64,000 bases of DNA, taken from positions 372,001-436,000 of the forward strand of contig JAOSJP010000034.1 in assembly GCA_027494015.1 (NCBI GenBank). The letters run 5' to 3'. Positions within the stretch are counted from its first letter, which is position 1; every line of letters begins with the position of its first letter. Source of the DNA: Anaerolineae bacterium. GTDB taxonomy: Bacteria > Chloroflexota > Anaerolineae > Aggregatilineales > Aggregatilineaceae. The notes beneath the pieces were generated by a model, which worked only from the letters and a program-made list of their open reading frames with translations, searched no databases and was not told where the DNA came from. Shown piece by piece: positions 1 to 7,905 of this stretch. The position numbers and the translations under genes were made by a program.

Positions 1-1
1 C

Positions 2-181
2 CAGTACGGGCGTTTCGTCAGGCGCGACGTGCGCATCAATGTCAACAACCAGGCCGCGCCGCCGCCCATGCCCACGCCCGCGCCCACGCTGACGCTACCC
101 TTCGCCGAGGGCAGCTTCCCCGACGCGGCGCTGATTCCGACCCTGACGCCCACCTGGACTCTGACGCCGACGCCTGGGTAG
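2..181 (+). CDS. C-terminal fragment of Thr/Pro-rich surface protein (partial)
   Basis: An open frame runs from the window edge to a TAG stop at 179-181. Its last 59 residues start with a short charged stretch (QYGRFVRRDVRINVNNQ) and pass into a Pro/Thr-rich tail ending in TLTPTPG. The gene begins outside the window. The tail matches the low-complexity Thr-Pro linkers of other envelope proteins here (for example 56872-57501), so a secreted or membrane-anchored protein is likely. Nothing more specific can be said from the fragment. Confidence 0.6.
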   Translation, partial: QYGRFVRRDVRINVNNQAAPPPMPTPAPTLTLPFAEGSFPDAALIPTLTPTWTLTPTPG

Positions 182-182
182 A

Positions 183-290
183 CGAGTGTCGAGTCGTGAG
201 TCCGGAGTTGTGAGTCCGGAGTCGTGAGTCTTGGGTCATGAGGATAGGACATGTTCCTGTCTCATGACTCACGACTCAGAACCCCCCTAC
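183..290. repeat. GAGTCGTGAGTC-type palindromic intergenic repeat
   Basis: Short direct iterations of GTCGTGAGTC/CCGGAGTTGTGAGTC are followed by their reverse complement (TCATGACTCACGACTC), forming an imperfect inverted repeat just upstream of the acetyltransferase. Similar sequence recurs at about 25611-25705 and 61704-61805, with a remnant near 15808-15842. No coding function is seen; open frames across it are repeat-derived. Confidence 0.6.
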
Positions 291-313
291 CACCACGTGC
301 AAGTGAGGAACCC

Positions 314-1207
314 ATGAGCCTGACCTGGCAGGGACGCTACCAGCCCAGCCGCGAGCCAGACCGCGTGCTGCGCCGCATGACCCCAGACGACATCCCCGGC
401 GCGCTCGCCCTCACCCAGCGCGTCGGCTGGCAGAAGGATGCCGCACACTGGGGGCGGCTGCTGTACTGGTCGCCGGACGGCTGCTTCGTGCTGGACGAGG
501 AGGAGAGCGGCATCGTCGGCACAGTGAGCACCACCTCCTACGGCACCGCCCTGGCCTGGATCGGCATGGTTTTGGTCGCGCCAGAGCGCCAACGGCTGGG
601 CCTGGGCAGGCAGTTGATGCGGGCCGCGCTCGATCACCTGATCGCCAGGGGCACCGAGCGGATTATGCTCGATTCGACCGACGCGGGCCGCCGGCTCTAC
701 CAGAGCATGGGCTTCCGCGCGGTGGGCAAGATCGAGCGGTGGGAGGGGCGGGCGAGCACTTACCTGGGGCCGCGCGCCCAGCGAATGGATCCGGTGGATC
801 GCGAAGCCGTCTTCGCCTTCGACCGGACGGCGTTTGGGCTGGATCGCAGCCACATCCTGGGCCGCCTGATGGACGAGTCCCCCGACATGACCTGGGTGGA
901 CTATCAGGGCGGCGCGCTGGAAGGATACCTGCTCGCTCATCGGCATGGCAGCAGCGTCCTGGTCGGCCCCTGGATGAGCCGGACCATCGCCTCGGCGGAG
1001 CGGCTGCTGCTGCTGGCTCTGGAGCGGCTTCAGGGCCAGCCCATCGTCATTAATATTCCCGACAACAATGGGCGCAGCCTGATTCTGGCCAGCGACCACA
1101 ACCTGAGCCGCATGCGGCAATGCACGCGCATGATCTACGGGGACGCCGTGCCGGTGCCGGGGGAGCCGCTCACCGAGCTGGCGGTCGGCATGTTGGCGAC
1201 CGGCTGA
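314..1207 (+). CDS. Two-domain GNAT-family N-acetyltransferase
   Basis: The 297-residue protein has an N-terminal GNAT fold (about residues 18-145). The acetyl-CoA pyrophosphate-binding loop is QRLGLG at 93-98, and the fold ends with the typical YQSMGF motif near 129-134. The C-terminal half (about 165-290) resembles the second domain of YitH-type acetyltransferases. It probably transfers an acetyl group from acetyl-CoA to an unidentified amine. The start at 314 is preferred to the in-frame ATG at 251 because AGTGAGGAA lies just upstream and the earlier codons translate the intergenic repeat. The next gene is convergent, so this is probably a single-gene transcript. Confidence 0.8.
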   Translation: MSLTWQGRYQPSREPDRVLRRMTPDDIPGALALTQRVGWQKDAAHWGRLLYWSPDGCFVLDEEESGIVGTVSTTSYGTALAWIGMVLVAPERQRLGLGRQLMRAALDHLIARGTERIMLDSTDAGRRLYQSMGFRAVGKIERWEGRASTYLGPRAQRMDPVDREAVFAFDRTAFGLDRSHILGRLMDESPDMTWVDYQGGALEGYLLAHRHGSSVLVGPWMSRTIASAERLLLLALERLQGQPIVINIPDNNGRSLILASDHNLSRMRQCTRMIYGDAVPVPGEPLTELAVGMLATG

Positions 1208-1222
1208 TCGGCCGGCGGCGGC

Positions 1223-2089
1223 TCAGCCGTGCTGCAAGTCCTGGAGCGAAACCAGCCCCCGCCGCAGCGCGATCAGCCCTGTCTCCACGCGCGAGCGCGC
1301 GCCAAGCTGGGCGATAAGCTGGGCAAGCTGCTGGTCTACGATCTGCGGGTCGAGGCCCAGCCGTTCGGCGATCTGGTCGTTGGTCTTGCCGGCAGCCACA
1401 CCGGCCAGGATGGCGCGGTCTAGCTCATCCGGCTGATCGCCCTCAGCGCCAGGGCGCGAAGTGTAGCCTTCGACGACACGCTCGGCCACGCCCTGCCCCA
1501 GCACCAGCCGCCCCGCCGCGACATCGTGCACCGCGTGGATCAGTTCCTTCTCGGCAGTGGTCTTCAATACATAGCCGTGCGCCCCCGCGCGCAGCGCGTG
1601 CATGATGTACTGGTCTTCGGCGCGCCCGGTCAGCACCAACACCTTGATGCCCGGCCAGGTCTGGCGAATCTGGGGCAGGATGTCCAGGCCGCTGGCTTTG
1701 GGCATATTCAGGTCGAGCAGCAGCACGTCCGGCTGGGCGGTGCGCACCAGTTCGAGCGCCTGCTCGCCGTCGTCCGCCTCGCCCACGACTTCGAACTCAT
1801 CGGTCGCCGAGAGCATCATCGCCAACCCCATGCGCAGCACGCGGTGATCGTCGGCCAGGGCCACGCGCACCTTGCCGCGCGCGCTGGGGACTGCGCTGGC
1901 AGGCGTATCTTCCTGCGACTCCAGTTCCTCAACCGTCACCGCCGCCGCGTTGAGCGTTCGATCCGCGCAGGACCCCGCCTCCGCCAGCGCGTCCGCCATC
2001 GCTCGCGCCGTCTCAAAGCGGTCTTCGGGCTGCTTGGCCAGTGCCCTGAGGATGGCACCTTCCAGGGCAGGACTGATCGCCGGGTTCAA
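1223..2089 (-). CDS. Response regulator with LuxR-type HTH (3' part of frameshifted kinase-receiver gene)
   Basis: The first ~30 residues are not receiver sequence. They are the missing C-terminal end of a Ser/Thr kinase domain (LRALAKQPEDRFETA, the usual end of bacterial Hanks-type kinases). Then follow a receiver domain (starting VRVALADDHRVLR, phosphoacceptor Asp in LLLDLNMP, Lys in VLKTTAEKE) and a C-terminal LuxR/GerE-like helix-turn-helix (LDRAILAGVAAGKTNDQIAERL). This frame joins the upstream kinase frame exactly where kinase homology breaks, so the intact gene would encode kinase-REC-HTH in one chain. The only start is a TTG inside the kinase coding sequence, so it is unlikely to be an independent gene. 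The disruption is one extra base near 2090. Confidence 0.75.
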   Translation of the reverse strand: MNPAISPALEGAILRALAKQPEDRFETARAMADALAEAGSCADRTLNAAAVTVEELESQEDTPASAVPSARGKVRVALADDHRVLRMGLAMMLSATDEFEVVGEADDGEQALELVRTAQPDVLLLDLNMPKASGLDILPQIRQTWPGIKVLVLTGRAEDQYIMHALRAGAHGYVLKTTAEKELIHAVHDVAAGRLVLGQGVAERVVEGYTSRPGAEGDQPDELDRAILAGVAAGKTNDQIAERLGLDPQIVDQQLAQLIAQLGARSRVETGLIALRRGLVSLQDLQHG

Positions 2090-2765
2090 GCTCGCGGGGC
2101 GGCCTGGGGGCTTTCTTGACCTGCTGGATCAGCAGCGCGCCGATGTCATCCGCGTCGAAGGGCAGCACCCCTGTCGCCAGCTCGTAGAGCACCACGCCGG
2201 TCGAGTAGATGTCGGTGTGGGAGGTCAGGGCGAAGCCCTGCGCCTGCTCTGGCGACAGGTAGGCGGGCGTGCCGATGATGCGCCCCAGCGCCGTCAGCCG
2301 CTTTGACTCGCCGGAGATCGCCAGCCCGAAGTCCATGATCTTCACCACATTGTCCGGCGTGATGTGAATATTAGCCGGCTTGATGTCGCGGTGAATCAGG
2401 CCGCGCCGGTGCGCGTAGTCCAGCGCCAGGCAGATCTGCCGGCCATACTCGGCCACCACATCCGGCAGCGAAGGGATGAAGTCGGACAGCGGGCGGCCCT
2501 CGACGTGCTCGACGACCAGGTAGGGCCGGTCGCCCTCCTGGCTCACGTCGTAGATGGCCATGATGCCAGGATGGTTGAGCCGGGCCGCAGCCAGGGCTTC
2601 GCGCTCGAAGCGCCTGCGCGTCGTGCTGTCCACGTGCGGCAGCAGCATCTTGATCGCCACCGTGCGCTGCAGGCGCGTGTCCAGCCCGCGGAAGACAACG
2701 GCGGTCGCGCCCTCGCCAATGCGCTCCTGAATTTCATAGCGGTTGCCCAGCGATTGCCCGATCAT
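2013..2765 (-). CDS. Hanks-type Ser/Thr protein kinase (5' part of frameshifted gene)
   Basis: A cytoplasmic kinase domain starts at residue 10. It shows the glycine-rich loop GEGATAVV (17-24), Lys39 in VAIKM, HRDIKPAN (125-132), DFG (145-147) and the SPEQ activation-segment end. All catalytic residues are present. Homology stops after QVKKAPRPPREL, about residue 226, and the last ~25 residues are out-of-frame translation. The natural continuation lies in the other frame at 1223-2089. Restoring one base at the CTTGAA of the coding strand (2087-2093) would give a single polypeptide of about 515 residues with kinase, receiver and LuxR-type DNA-binding domains. There is no transmembrane or PASTA region. 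It could be a sequencing error or a real pseudogene; the sequence alone does not decide. Confidence 0.8.
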   Translation of the reverse strand: MIGQSLGNRYEIQERIGEGATAVVFRGLDTRLQRTVAIKMLLPHVDSTTRRRFEREALAAARLNHPGIMAIYDVSQEGDRPYLVVEHVEGRPLSDFIPSLPDVVAEYGRQICLALDYAHRRGLIHRDIKPANIHITPDNVVKIMDFGLAISGESKRLTALGRIIGTPAYLSPEQAQGFALTSHTDIYSTGVVLYELATGVLPFDADDIGALLIQQVKKAPRPPRELEPGDQSCPGRCHPQGTGQAARRPL

Positions 2766-2844
2766 GTGCCGCTCGCTTCTACTCCTGACCAGTCGGGGAC
2801 AGTGTACAAACCCGCGCGCATCTCCGCAACTTGATTCCAGGGGT

Positions 2845-3632
2845 GATCGTGTGCAAAGGTTGGCAGAGACGCGCCTGACACGGGGGCGTTGACCTCACCC
2901 CCAGCCTCGCTGCGCTCGGCTTGCCCCCTCTCCGTTGACGGAGAGGGGGCGGCGAGGCGCGTCAGCGCCGAGCGGGGGTGAGGTCAAGGGGGGCGCAGCA
3001 GCACAGCGCCCCCGTCTGGGTTTTGCACGTCTCCCGGAATTGGGTGCGTGCAAAAGTTGACAGCGACTCGCTGGACGCGGGGATATTGACCTCACCCCCA
3101 GCCTCGCTGCGCTCGGCTTGCCCCCTCTCCGTTGACGGAGAGGGGGCGGCGAGGCGCGCCAGCGCCGAGCGGGGGTGAGGTCAACCAGGGCGCAGCAGCA
3201 CAGCGCCCCCGTCTGGGTTTTGCACGTCCCCCGGAATTGGGTGCGTGCAAAAGTTGACAGCGACTCGCTGGACGCGGGGATATTGACCTCACCCCCAGCC
3301 TCGCTGCGCTCGGCTTGCCCCCTCTCCGTCAACGGAGAGGGGGCGGCGAGGCGCGTCAGCGCCGAGCAGGGGTGAGGTAAGCTCAGGGCGCAGCAGCACA
3401 ATGCCCCCGCCTGGGTTTTGCACGTCCCCGGAATTGGGTGCGTGCAAAAGTTGACAGCGACTCGCTGGACGCGGGGATATTGACCTCACCCCCAGCCTCG
3501 CTGCGCTCGGCTTGCCCCCTCTCCGTTGACGGAGAGGGGGCGGCGAGGCGCGTCAGCGCCGAGCGGGGGTGAGGTCAAGGGGGGCGCAGCAGCACAGCGC
3601 CCCCGTCTGGGTTTTGCACGTCCCCCGGAATT
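2845..3632. repeat. Tandem array of four ~197-bp MITE-like family A units
   Basis: Four head-to-tail units start near 2845, 3042, 3239 and 3436, with an exact 197-bp period in the last three. Each unit begins GGGTGCGTGCAAAAGTTGACAG, written here as GGGTGCGTGCAAAA plus GTTGACAG. It contains a long imperfect palindrome (CCTCACCCCCAGCCTCG against CGAGCGGGGGTGAGG around a CTCTCC/GGAGAG hairpin) and ends GTTTTGCACGTCCCCCGG. The first unit is more divergent. Repeated 66-residue open frames here are by-products of the repeat. The array fills the gap between the kinase gene and the lipoprotein gene, and lies in opposite orientation to the array at 5850-6909. Confidence 0.9.
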
Positions 3633-3699
3633 TGTCAAGCGGCGGCTGGGACTATACAGTTACACGGGCAACGCACTTGCAACGGAAAGGACGCTGCGG

Positions 3700-4542
3700 A
3701 TGAGCTTCTCTGCGCGGATTGGGCTGGCGAGCATGTTGCTGGCGCTGCTCCTGTCCGCCTGCGCCACCTTTGACGAGACGCGCGAGACGGCGGACACAGT
3801 GGACGACGCGGTCGCGCTGATGCAGGCTGTGGACGAACGCGGAGTCGCCGGGCGCGTCGGCCAGGGCGTGAACGACCTCGGCGCGGCGGGCGTGGGCTAT
3901 GAGGCTGCGGTCGTCGTGCGCCAGGGCCGCCTCAACGCGGACGGCGCGCTGGACTCAGCCGTCACAAGCGAGCAGCATTACACGCTGCGCGTTGATGCGG
4001 AGGGCGATCTACAGGCTGCGCTTAGCGGGGGGGAGGCGCCCGCCACGTATGTTGTGCCGGGCGACCAGCCGTCGCCCGCACCGGTCTACCGCGTCGCGGG
4101 GGACAGCTACGTCTGCGCCAGCGATGTTCCGGCTGCGACAGGGCTGGGCGACGGCCTCGCCGGGCTGATTGCTGCTCATGGCGCGCTCGCCGCTGCCCCG
4201 CAGACGTTGTCCGTCATCGCCGAGCCGGAGGAGACGACGGTTGCCGGGCGCGAGGCGACGCAGCACACCCTCGTCGCGCAGGTTGCGGACGCCCTGCGCA
4301 TCCTGGACACCTACGGGGGCGACGCGGCACTGGAGCAGGCGGTCGCCGCAGCGGAGACGGTGACGTTGTCCGGCGAAGCGGTCTTCGACGACGGGACGGG
4401 CGCGCTGCTGCGCCTGCACACGACCACTACCAGGCGCGACCAGGATCGGTGGACGGAATTCCGCTTTGAGGTGACTCAATGGGACGGCGTGCCAGAAGTT
4501 GCGCGCCCGGACGCCGCCCAGATCGCGGTGCCCTGCGGCTAG
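3700..4542 (+). CDS. Lipoprotein of unknown function
   Basis: The 280-residue protein has a lipoprotein signal peptide: hydrophobic segment 6-20 and lipobox LLSAC, with Cys at about 22. It is therefore predicted to be exported and lipid-anchored. The mature part is acidic, without transmembrane segments, and has alternating strand-like stretches (YTLRVDAEGDLQAAL, LSGEAVFDDGTGALLRLH). These resemble the LppX/LprG-type half-barrel fold seen in actinobacterial and Chloroflexota lipoproteins; that link is inference. The start at 3700 is chosen because GGAAAGG lies 9 bases upstream and the signal peptide begins there; earlier codons translate the repeat array. It converges with the WD40-type lipoprotein gene, whose stop is 1 base away. 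Confidence 0.7.
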   Translation: MSFSARIGLASMLLALLLSACATFDETRETADTVDDAVALMQAVDERGVAGRVGQGVNDLGAAGVGYEAAVVVRQGRLNADGALDSAVTSEQHYTLRVDAEGDLQAALSGGEAPATYVVPGDQPSPAPVYRVAGDSYVCASDVPAATGLGDGLAGLIAAHGALAAAPQTLSVIAEPEETTVAGREATQHTLVAQVADALRILDTYGGDAALEQAVAAAETVTLSGEAVFDDGTGALLRLHTTTTRRDQDRWTEFRFEVTQWDGVPEVARPDAAQIAVPCG

Positions 4543-4543
4543 C

Positions 4544-5809
4544 TCACGGCACGCCTGCGGTCAGCGCGTAGATTGGCCCGGTTTCGTCCAGCACGAAAAT
4601 GGTGCGCCCATCGCCCGGCCAGATGATGTCGAAGAACGTCACACCGTCGGGCAGGCCCATCCCCCGGCGATCAGCGCGCTGAAGCACCGGCCTTTCTTCT
4701 GGCTGGCTCTCGCGCAGGCCGGCGAGATTCCACAGGAACAGGTCGCGCCCCGGCGAGGGCAGCGTCAGCAGCAGCGTGCTGTCGGGAGAGAAGATGGCAT
4801 TGCGACAGCCCTGCCCAGGCAGCGGCAGCAGCGCGACCTGCTCCCTCGTCGCCACGCTCCACAGGCCGAGGGTCGGCTGCGCGCCGCAGCCCAGCAGCCA
4901 GCGCCCGTCGGGAGAAAACGCGATCTGGTGGGATGCCTGGTGTCGCGCGAGCGGGATGGACGCGAACGGCTCGCCCGCCGGCAGCGTCCACACCTGGAGG
5001 TCGCGGTCAGTGGCCACGGCCACCAGCCGGGAATCCGGCGAGAAAGCCGCCCGCGTTGCGACCGCCTCCACCTCGACACGATCCGCGTCAATCACGGCGC
5101 GCAGCAGTTCGCCCGACGGCACCAACCACACGCGCGCGCCGCGCTCAGCGCCGACAGTGACCAGATAGCGCCCGTCCGGGGAAAATGCCAGAAAGCCAAC
5201 GGCCTCCCGGTGCGCCTGGAAATTGGCGACCATCTCTCCCTGCGGCACGCGCCACAGCGTGACGCCGCCGTTCTCCGACCCGAACGCCAGCAGCGTTCTG
5301 TCCGGCGACTGGGCGACAGGCCCCGCCGTCGCCGTCCGGTAGCCGCTGAACTCCGCCAGCGGCTCTGCATCAGCGGGTGGCGGAATGACCGCCAGCGACC
5401 ACACCCGCGCCAGGCCGTCGCGGTCCACCGTGATCAGGGTGTCGTCGCCAGGGCCGAAGAACACATGGCGCGCGGGCAGGTTCTCGCGGAAGAACAGGTC
5501 TTCCCCGTCGGCGAGATTCCACACCCCGACCACATTGTCAGCGGCAGCGGTTGCCAGGCGCGCGCCGCTGGCCGAGAGCGCCAGATCGTTGACGGTGCTC
5601 TGGTGCAGTCGCAAGACGCCGCTCACGGCAACGATGGGGTTGTCGGCGCCGATGACCGCCTGGGCCGGCTGCCAGGCCATGACCAGTGGCACAGGCGTGT
5701 TGGTCGGCTGGCTCGTGTCGCGCGGCGCATCGCCGCCGCAGGCGGACAGCGCCGCCCCCAGCACGAGCGCCAGCCCGCCCCAGGCCCCCGCGAGATTTAT
5801 TCGTCGCAT
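4544..5809 (-). CDS. WD40/beta-propeller repeat lipoprotein
   Basis: The ~421-residue lipoprotein has a signal peptide with lipobox LSACGG near residue 24 and a Thr/Pro linker (TNTPVPLV). About seven WD40-like blades follow, recognisable from repeated SPDGRYLVTVG / VRVWLVPSGE-type segments (DNVVGVWNLADGE, GLARVWSLA, GVTLWRVPQGE, GARVWLVPSGE, DLQVWTLPAGE, TLGLWSVATRE, DLFLWNLAG). Such exported propellers usually act in protein binding; no catalytic motif is visible. ATG at 5809 is preferred to GTG at 5815 because AAAGG sits about 9 bases upstream of the ATG. With the convergent lipoprotein gene it forms a gene pair bracketed by inverted repeat arrays. Confidence 0.85.
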   Translation of the reverse strand: MRRINLAGAWGGLALVLGAALSACGGDAPRDTSQPTNTPVPLVMAWQPAQAVIGADNPIVAVSGVLRLHQSTVNDLALSASGARLATAAADNVVGVWNLADGEDLFFRENLPARHVFFGPGDDTLITVDRDGLARVWSLAVIPPPADAEPLAEFSGYRTATAGPVAQSPDRTLLAFGSENGGVTLWRVPQGEMVANFQAHREAVGFLAFSPDGRYLVTVGAERGARVWLVPSGELLRAVIDADRVEVEAVATRAAFSPDSRLVAVATDRDLQVWTLPAGEPFASIPLARHQASHQIAFSPDGRWLLGCGAQPTLGLWSVATREQVALLPLPGQGCRNAIFSPDSTLLLTLPSPGRDLFLWNLAGLRESQPEERPVLQRADRRGMGLPDGVTFFDIIWPGDGRTIFVLDETGPIYALTAGVP

Positions 5810-5849
5810 CCGCACAAGCCTTTCTCCGCGCCCGGCCTGACCCAGGGCA

Positions 5850-6909
5850 ATCGCATCAAAGCCCGCCGCTCGTAGGGGCGCCGCTCTGCTGCGCCTTGCT
5901 TGACCTCACCCCCGCTCGGCGCTGACGCGCCTCGCCGCCCCCTCTCCGTCAACGGAGAGGGGGCAAGCCGAGCGCAGCGAGGCTGGGGGTGAGGTCAATA
6001 TCCCCGCGTCCAGCAAGTCGCTGCCAACTTTTGCACGCACCCAATTCCGGGGGACGTGCAAAACCTATCAGGTAGGGGCGCTGTGCTGCTGCGCCCCCTT
6101 GACCTCACCCCCGCTCGGCGCTGACGCGCCTCGCCGCCCCCTCTCCGTCAGCGGAGAGGGGGCAAGCCAGCGCAGCGAGGCTGGGGGTGAGGTCAATATC
6201 CCCGCGTCCAGCAAGTCGCTGCCAACTTTTGCACGCACCCAATTCCGGGGGACGTGCAAAACCTGTCAGGTAGGGGCGCTGTGCTGTGTTACCCGCTGTA
6301 GGGTTACACCACCAAGAGACGCCGCAGGGTTATACCAACCCAACACGGGACAGGAACCGTCCAGCAGGTGCCTCACCAGCCAGCCTCAGTCGTCTGCGGC
6401 GCTGCCTACTGAGTCTGACGCGAGCATGAGCGCCCGCAGGGTCACGCTCCGAGACGGGTTGATGGGCAGTTCCGGCTGTCGTCGCCGGCAGGTGGTAAAA
6501 CCTTATGGCCGGATTCCGTAGCATAACCCTACGTCGCGTGACATGCTGCTGCGCCCCCCTTGACCTCACCCCCGCTCGGCGCTGACGCGCCTCGCCGCCC
6601 CCTCTCCGTTGACGGAGAGGGGGCAAGCCGAGCGCAGCGAGGCTGGGGGTGAGGTCAATATCCCCGCGTCCAGCAAGTCGCTGTCAACTTTTGCGCGCAC
6701 CCCTTACCCGCAGGGCAATCGCGTGCAAAACCTGCCTCAGGTAGGGGCGCTGCTCTGCTGCGCCCCCTTGACCTCACCCCCGCTCGGCGCTGACGCGCCT
6801 CGCCGCCCCCTCTCCGTCGACGGAGAGGGGGCAAGCCGAGCGCAGCGAGGCTGGGGGTGAGGTCAATATCCCCGCGTCCAGCAAGTCGCTGTCAACTTTT
6901 GCACGCACC
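5850..6909. repeat. Tandem family A repeat array (opposite orientation), interrupted by a nested element
   Basis: Four units read as the reverse complement of the 2845-3632 array. Boundaries TTTTGCACGCACCC fall near 6042, 6242, 6701 and 6909. Junctions between units share AATTCCGGGGGACGTGCAAAACC, shown as AATTCCGGGGG then ACGTGCAAAACC. The third unit (6243-6701) is split at 6286/6544 by the element at 6287-6543. The fourth unit begins near 6720 with a variant end (GGGCAATCGCGTGCAAAACC). The array occupies the gap between the WD40 lipoprotein and the PadR gene. Confidence 0.9.
6287..6543. mobile_element. 257-bp non-autonomous insertion element nested in a family A repeat
   Basis: The element begins TGTTACCCGCTGTAGGGTTA and ends in the inverted match TAACCCTACGTCGCGTGACA (17 of the outer 23 positions agree when reverse-complemented). 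Flanking copies of TGCTG (6282-6286 and 6544-6548) are a perfect 5-bp target duplication. Removing the element plus one copy restores exactly the sequence of the neighbouring unit (GCGCTGTGCTGCTGCGCC). Subterminal AGGGTTAYACCA repeats occur near the left end. It has no coding capacity, so it would be mobilised by a transposase elsewhere. Confidence 0.85.
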
Positions 6910-6925
6910 CCTGACCCGCGCCCAA

Positions 6926-6964
6926 TTGACTTCGGGGCCGCGCTTGTGTACGCTACACACGTGT
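6926..6964 (+). promoter_or_regulatory. Promoter with TGTGTA-N3-TACACA operator for padR-type gene
   Basis: TTGACT (6926-6931) is followed after 17 bases by TACGCT (6949-6954), a plausible sigma70-type promoter. Overlapping the -10 is the perfect inverted repeat TGTGTA CGC TACACA (6945-6959), trailed by a further CGTGTA half-site. PadR-family repressors typically bind such TGT...ACA palindromes in their own promoters, so autoregulation is inferred. Confidence 0.5.
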
Positions 6965-7044
6965 ATTGTATCCGACTTTGCGCGCGCCGGTCCCGGATGA
7001 TCGTGAGCACCGGCCAGCCATCGCCGCCCACAGGTGACGCCGCC

Positions 7045-7833
7045 ATGACTGACGCCGAACTCGCCGTCCTGAGCATCATCGCCGAAGGCCCGATCTACGG
7101 CTACGACCTGCAGACCGTCATCGCCCAGCGCGGTCTGCGCGCCTGGACGCAGATCGGTGTCTCGTCCATGTACTACGTGCTGGACAAGCTGGCGCGCCAG
7201 GGTCTGGTCGAGGCCAGCGGCACGCCGGGCGCTGACGAGACCGCGCGCCGCCAGTACCGCATCACCGCAGCGGGATTCGGCGTGCTGCAGACCGCCGTCG
7301 CCGACCTGATCAGCACGCCGCGCGAGCACGCCGACGAATTCGAGCTGGGGCTGGCCAACCTGCACGTCCTGCGCCCGGATCAGATTCGCGCCGCCTTCGC
7401 CGCCTACCGGCAGGAACTCGCCTCGCGGCTGGCGCAGGCCCGCGAGCGACAGGGCGCGCTGCAGAATGGCGGCGCGCCGTTTCACGTTGCGGCCATGCTC
7501 GGTCACCGCGCGGCCATGCTCGCCGCTGAGATAGCCTGGATGAGCGAGTTCGCGGACGCCTGGGAAGCGCAGGCCCCGCCGGACGAAGCCCCGCCTCCTC
7601 CACCTGAACCCGCCGACATCCCGCGCATGAAACAGGTTGTGCTGCCCCAAGACCCGGATTCGCCACACCGCCGCGCCACCCGTCGCGCGCGGGGCACACC
7701 GCCCTCTGCGCCGACGAAGATCAGCGCCGAGACGCCCACTGACCCGATGAGCACCCCGGCAGAAGACCAGGACTCCGCCGCGCCGTCAGCCGAGGCCGCC
7801 GAGACGCCCGCCCCGCCCGACGAAGCGCGTTGA
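7045..7833 (+). CDS. PadR-family transcriptional regulator with long acidic/proline-rich tail
   Basis: The 262-residue protein has an N-terminal PadR winged helix (about 1-85; DAELAVLSIIAEGPIYGYDLQ, then YYVLDKLARQGLVEA). A helical Vir_C-like dimerisation segment follows (about 100-175), then an unusual ~80-residue tail rich in Pro, Ala, Glu and Asp with a basic patch (HRRATRRARG). The tail looks disordered and is not part of the family core (about 180 residues). The start at 7045 is chosen because the winged helix begins there and AGGTGAC lies upstream; the longer frame would read through the operator region. It probably represses its own promoter and possibly a transporter outside the window. 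Confidence 0.85.
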   Translation: MTDAELAVLSIIAEGPIYGYDLQTVIAQRGLRAWTQIGVSSMYYVLDKLARQGLVEASGTPGADETARRQYRITAAGFGVLQTAVADLISTPREHADEFELGLANLHVLRPDQIRAAFAAYRQELASRLAQARERQGALQNGGAPFHVAAMLGHRAAMLAAEIAWMSEFADAWEAQAPPDEAPPPPPEPADIPRMKQVVLPQDPDSPHRRATRRARGTPPSAPTKISAETPTDPMSTPAEDQDSAAPSAEAAETPAPPDEAR

Positions 7834-7839
7834 GTCAGA

Positions 7840-7868
7840 TTCCGCGAACAGCGCTAACGCTGTACAAT
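7840..7868 (+). promoter_or_regulatory. Putative promoter with ACAGCG-N4-CGCTGT palindrome
   Basis: The perfect inverted repeat ACAGCG CTAA CGCTGT (7848-7863) abuts TACAAT (7863-7868), 38 bases before the receiver-kinase start. A weak -35 (TTCCGC) lies 17 bases upstream of the TACAAT. The palindrome could be an operator, or a short terminator-like hairpin for the padR gene, though no U-tract follows. Confidence 0.35.
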
Positions 7869-7905
7869 AGACGGTGCGTGTTCCTCAAACACCCTGAGGC
7901 CGCCC

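Noticed and set aside
2895..3489. Repeated ~66-residue open frames on both strands between 2.9 and 3.5 kb
   Set aside because: They are successive translations of the 197-bp repeat units, without ribosome sites or independent conservation.
2845..3632. Regularly spaced repeats reminiscent of a CRISPR array
   Set aside because: Whole 197-bp units are repeated, with no unique spacers and no cas genes nearby.
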